Assembly: GCA_041665305.1 (NCBI GenBank)
Contig: JBAYJD010000038.1
Coordinates: forward strand, 1-30,807
Direction: 5' to 3'
DNA from: YA12-FULL-51-18 sp041665305
Lineage (GTDB): Bacteria; Elusimicrobiota; Elusimicrobia; Elusimicrobiales; UBA9959
DNA: 30,807 nt
Part shown: piece after piece, positions 30,226-30,807 of the stretch
Layout of the letters: every line of letters starts with the position of its first letter
How positions within the stretch are numbered: the first letter of the stretch is position 1
Made by a program: the position numbers and the translations under genes
The notes under the pieces: generated by a model
Databases searched by the model: none
The model's input: only the letters and a program-made list of their open reading frames with translations
What the model was told of the DNA's origin: nothing

Positions 30226-30303
30226 GAATTTTTGCCGCAAAAATTCTTACCTGCACGGATAATAAAACCCGTGCCGGGTACGGCATGATGCCGTCTCACT
30301 ACA
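30223..30303 (+). terminator. Stop-anchored hairpins between convergent genes
   Basis: TAAGAATTTTTGC (30223-30235, including the stop) pairs perfectly with GCAAAAATTCTTA (30237-30249). GCACGG (30253-30258) pairs with CCGTGC (30269-30274). A degenerate copy of the TAAAATGTCGT hairpin follows to 30303, anchored on the stop of the minus-strand gene at 30304. Confidence 0.75.
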
Positions 30304-30555
30304 TTATATTTTGAGCCTGAGCGCGGCGATAAAAGTATCGCGGTCCGGAGGGTTTATCACGAAGTTGCGCGCAAAACCGGATCTTCTGCGGATCGTCACG
30401 AAACGCCACGGCAGGAAGTTGCACCAGTGTTCATTCCAGAACGCGCAACGCGGTTCGACGCTTTCCATGTCGCTGTAAAGGACCCTGCGAACGGTCCATG
30501 ACCGCAATTTTACCTCAAGGGCGGCGGCGCCCAGTTCAAATGTAAATGGGAACAT
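30304..30555 (-). CDS. Small protein, possibly PH-like domain (83 aa)
   Basis: Not firmly recognised. The sequence LGAAALEVKLRSWTVRRVLY then SDMESVEPRCAF, and near the end FVTIRRRSGFARNFVINPPD then RDTFIAALRLKI, resembles small bacterial PH-like domains (a strand with Y-x-D-I-x-x-V-E, and v-x-I-R-x-x-S-G ... F-x-x-x-L ending). This is a similarity by eye only. ATG 30555 is used because a -35/-10 promoter lies directly upstream; the frame is open to 30681, but those codons overlap the promoter and an inverted repeat. Transcription would start only a few bases before the ATG, so the message is probably leaderless. The stop sits in a degenerate gene-end hairpin. Confidence 0.55.
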   Translation of the reverse strand: MFPFTFELGAAALEVKLRSWTVRRVLYSDMESVEPRCAFWNEHWCNFLPWRFVTIRRRSGFARNFVINPPDRDTFIAALRLKI

Positions 30556-30563
30556 GCTGTTAT

Positions 30564-30591
30564 AGTATATAAACCATGTACCTCCGGTCAA
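30564..30591 (-). promoter_or_regulatory. Sigma-70-type promoter of the small right-end gene
   Basis: On the minus strand TTGACC (30591-30586) and TATACT (30569-30564) are separated by 16 nt. The -10 ends 8 nt before ATG 30555, leaving room for almost no leader. Confidence 0.65.
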
Positions 30592-30608
30592 CCTTCCTTC
30601 CACGGTAC

Positions 30609-30639
30609 CCTCAATTCCGCAACTGACGCGGAATTGAGG
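30609..30639. repeat. 12-bp stem hairpin
   Basis: CCTCAATTCCGC (30609-30620) pairs perfectly with GCGGAATTGAGG (30628-30639) around AACTGAC. It lies between the promoter of the right-end gene and the dispersed repeat. Its role is unknown. Confidence 0.6.
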
Positions 30640-30648
30640 CTTAACTCC

Positions 30649-30807
30649 ATGGGTCGGATCGGGCCGAGGGGTGCGTAGCACAATTCAATGAACAGGCAAC
30701 CGGCGCGAAGTCGCCGGGCCGGCCGCAGGCCCGATGGGCCCCATAGCTGGCAGGACCCCGAACTTGCAGCCCGCCGTTCCCTTAAAATTTTTATGGGACA
30801 GCCGTGG
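30649..30807. repeat. Dispersed repeat, copy 2 (runs off the window)
   Basis: Direct-orientation copy of 77-232, starting at ATGGGTCGGATCGGGCC. Differences from copy 1 are two extra C, GCGAAGC to GCGTAGC, and CAGCTG to CAGCCG. It is cut by the window edge, so the full length is unknown. Confidence 0.85.

Overview
This window is about 30.8 kb of GC-rich bacterial chromosome. It suggests a strict or facultative anaerobe. The evidence is a full-length pyruvate:ferredoxin oxidoreductase (nifJ) lying back to back with a two-gene NfnAB-type ferredoxin/NADPH transhydrogenase, next to glycolytic and pentose-phosphate enzymes (class II aldolase, transketolase). Many small secreted proteins of unknown function and one DUF3015 protein point to a Gram-negative, environmental lineage. 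I lean towards Elusimicrobiota or a similar phylum, but that is an impression from gene content and not a demonstrated assignment.

Layout. 1-3.8 kb: one copy of a dispersed repeat, a secreted protein of unknown function, then a minus-strand group (metallophosphoesterase, nitronate-monooxygenase-like flavoprotein, 65-aa protein). 4.0-4.5 kb: tRNA-Asn followed by an inverted copy of its own 3' end and a 115-bp tandem repeat. 4.5-6.7 kb: a small secreted protein, then a tight group of PAS protein, two-helix membrane protein and a reduced-zinc-finger DnaJ homologue. 6.8-8.0 kb: a secreted protein and a repeat-bearing gene-free stretch. 8.0-14.0 kb: the nifJ / nfnBA redox block. 14.1-17.5 kb: DUF3015, DUF4105 and a lipoprotein alpha/beta hydrolase. 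17.5-19.3 kb: an accessory island with a small protein plus nucleotidyltransferase pair, a polysaccharide-deacetylase remnant and a MITE-like inverted-repeat element. 19.3-24.6 kb: methyltransferase, pepT, a DUF47-pit phosphate-transport pair and a BaiN-type flavoprotein. 24.7-30.2 kb: fba (minus) diverging from transketolase, a PPC-domain protein, era and a small membrane protein. The right end carries a small minus-strand protein and a second copy of the dispersed repeat.

Most striking observation. Most transcription-unit ends share one design. The stop codon itself is the first part of the 5' arm of a short hairpin, most often of the form TAAAATGTCGT-loop-ACGACATTTTA. A second, CACGG/CCGTG hairpin often follows about 5-10 nt further on. 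Copies differ by paired, compensating changes, one of which turns the stop from TAA into TAG. This looks like a repeated, structure-conserved gene-end module.

How the genes fit together. NifJ makes reduced ferredoxin from pyruvate. NfnAB can couple that ferredoxin and NADH to NADP+ reduction. Aldolase and transketolase feed or drain triose and pentose phosphates upstream of pyruvate. DUF47-Pit supplies phosphate. Era and DnaJ are housekeeping functions.
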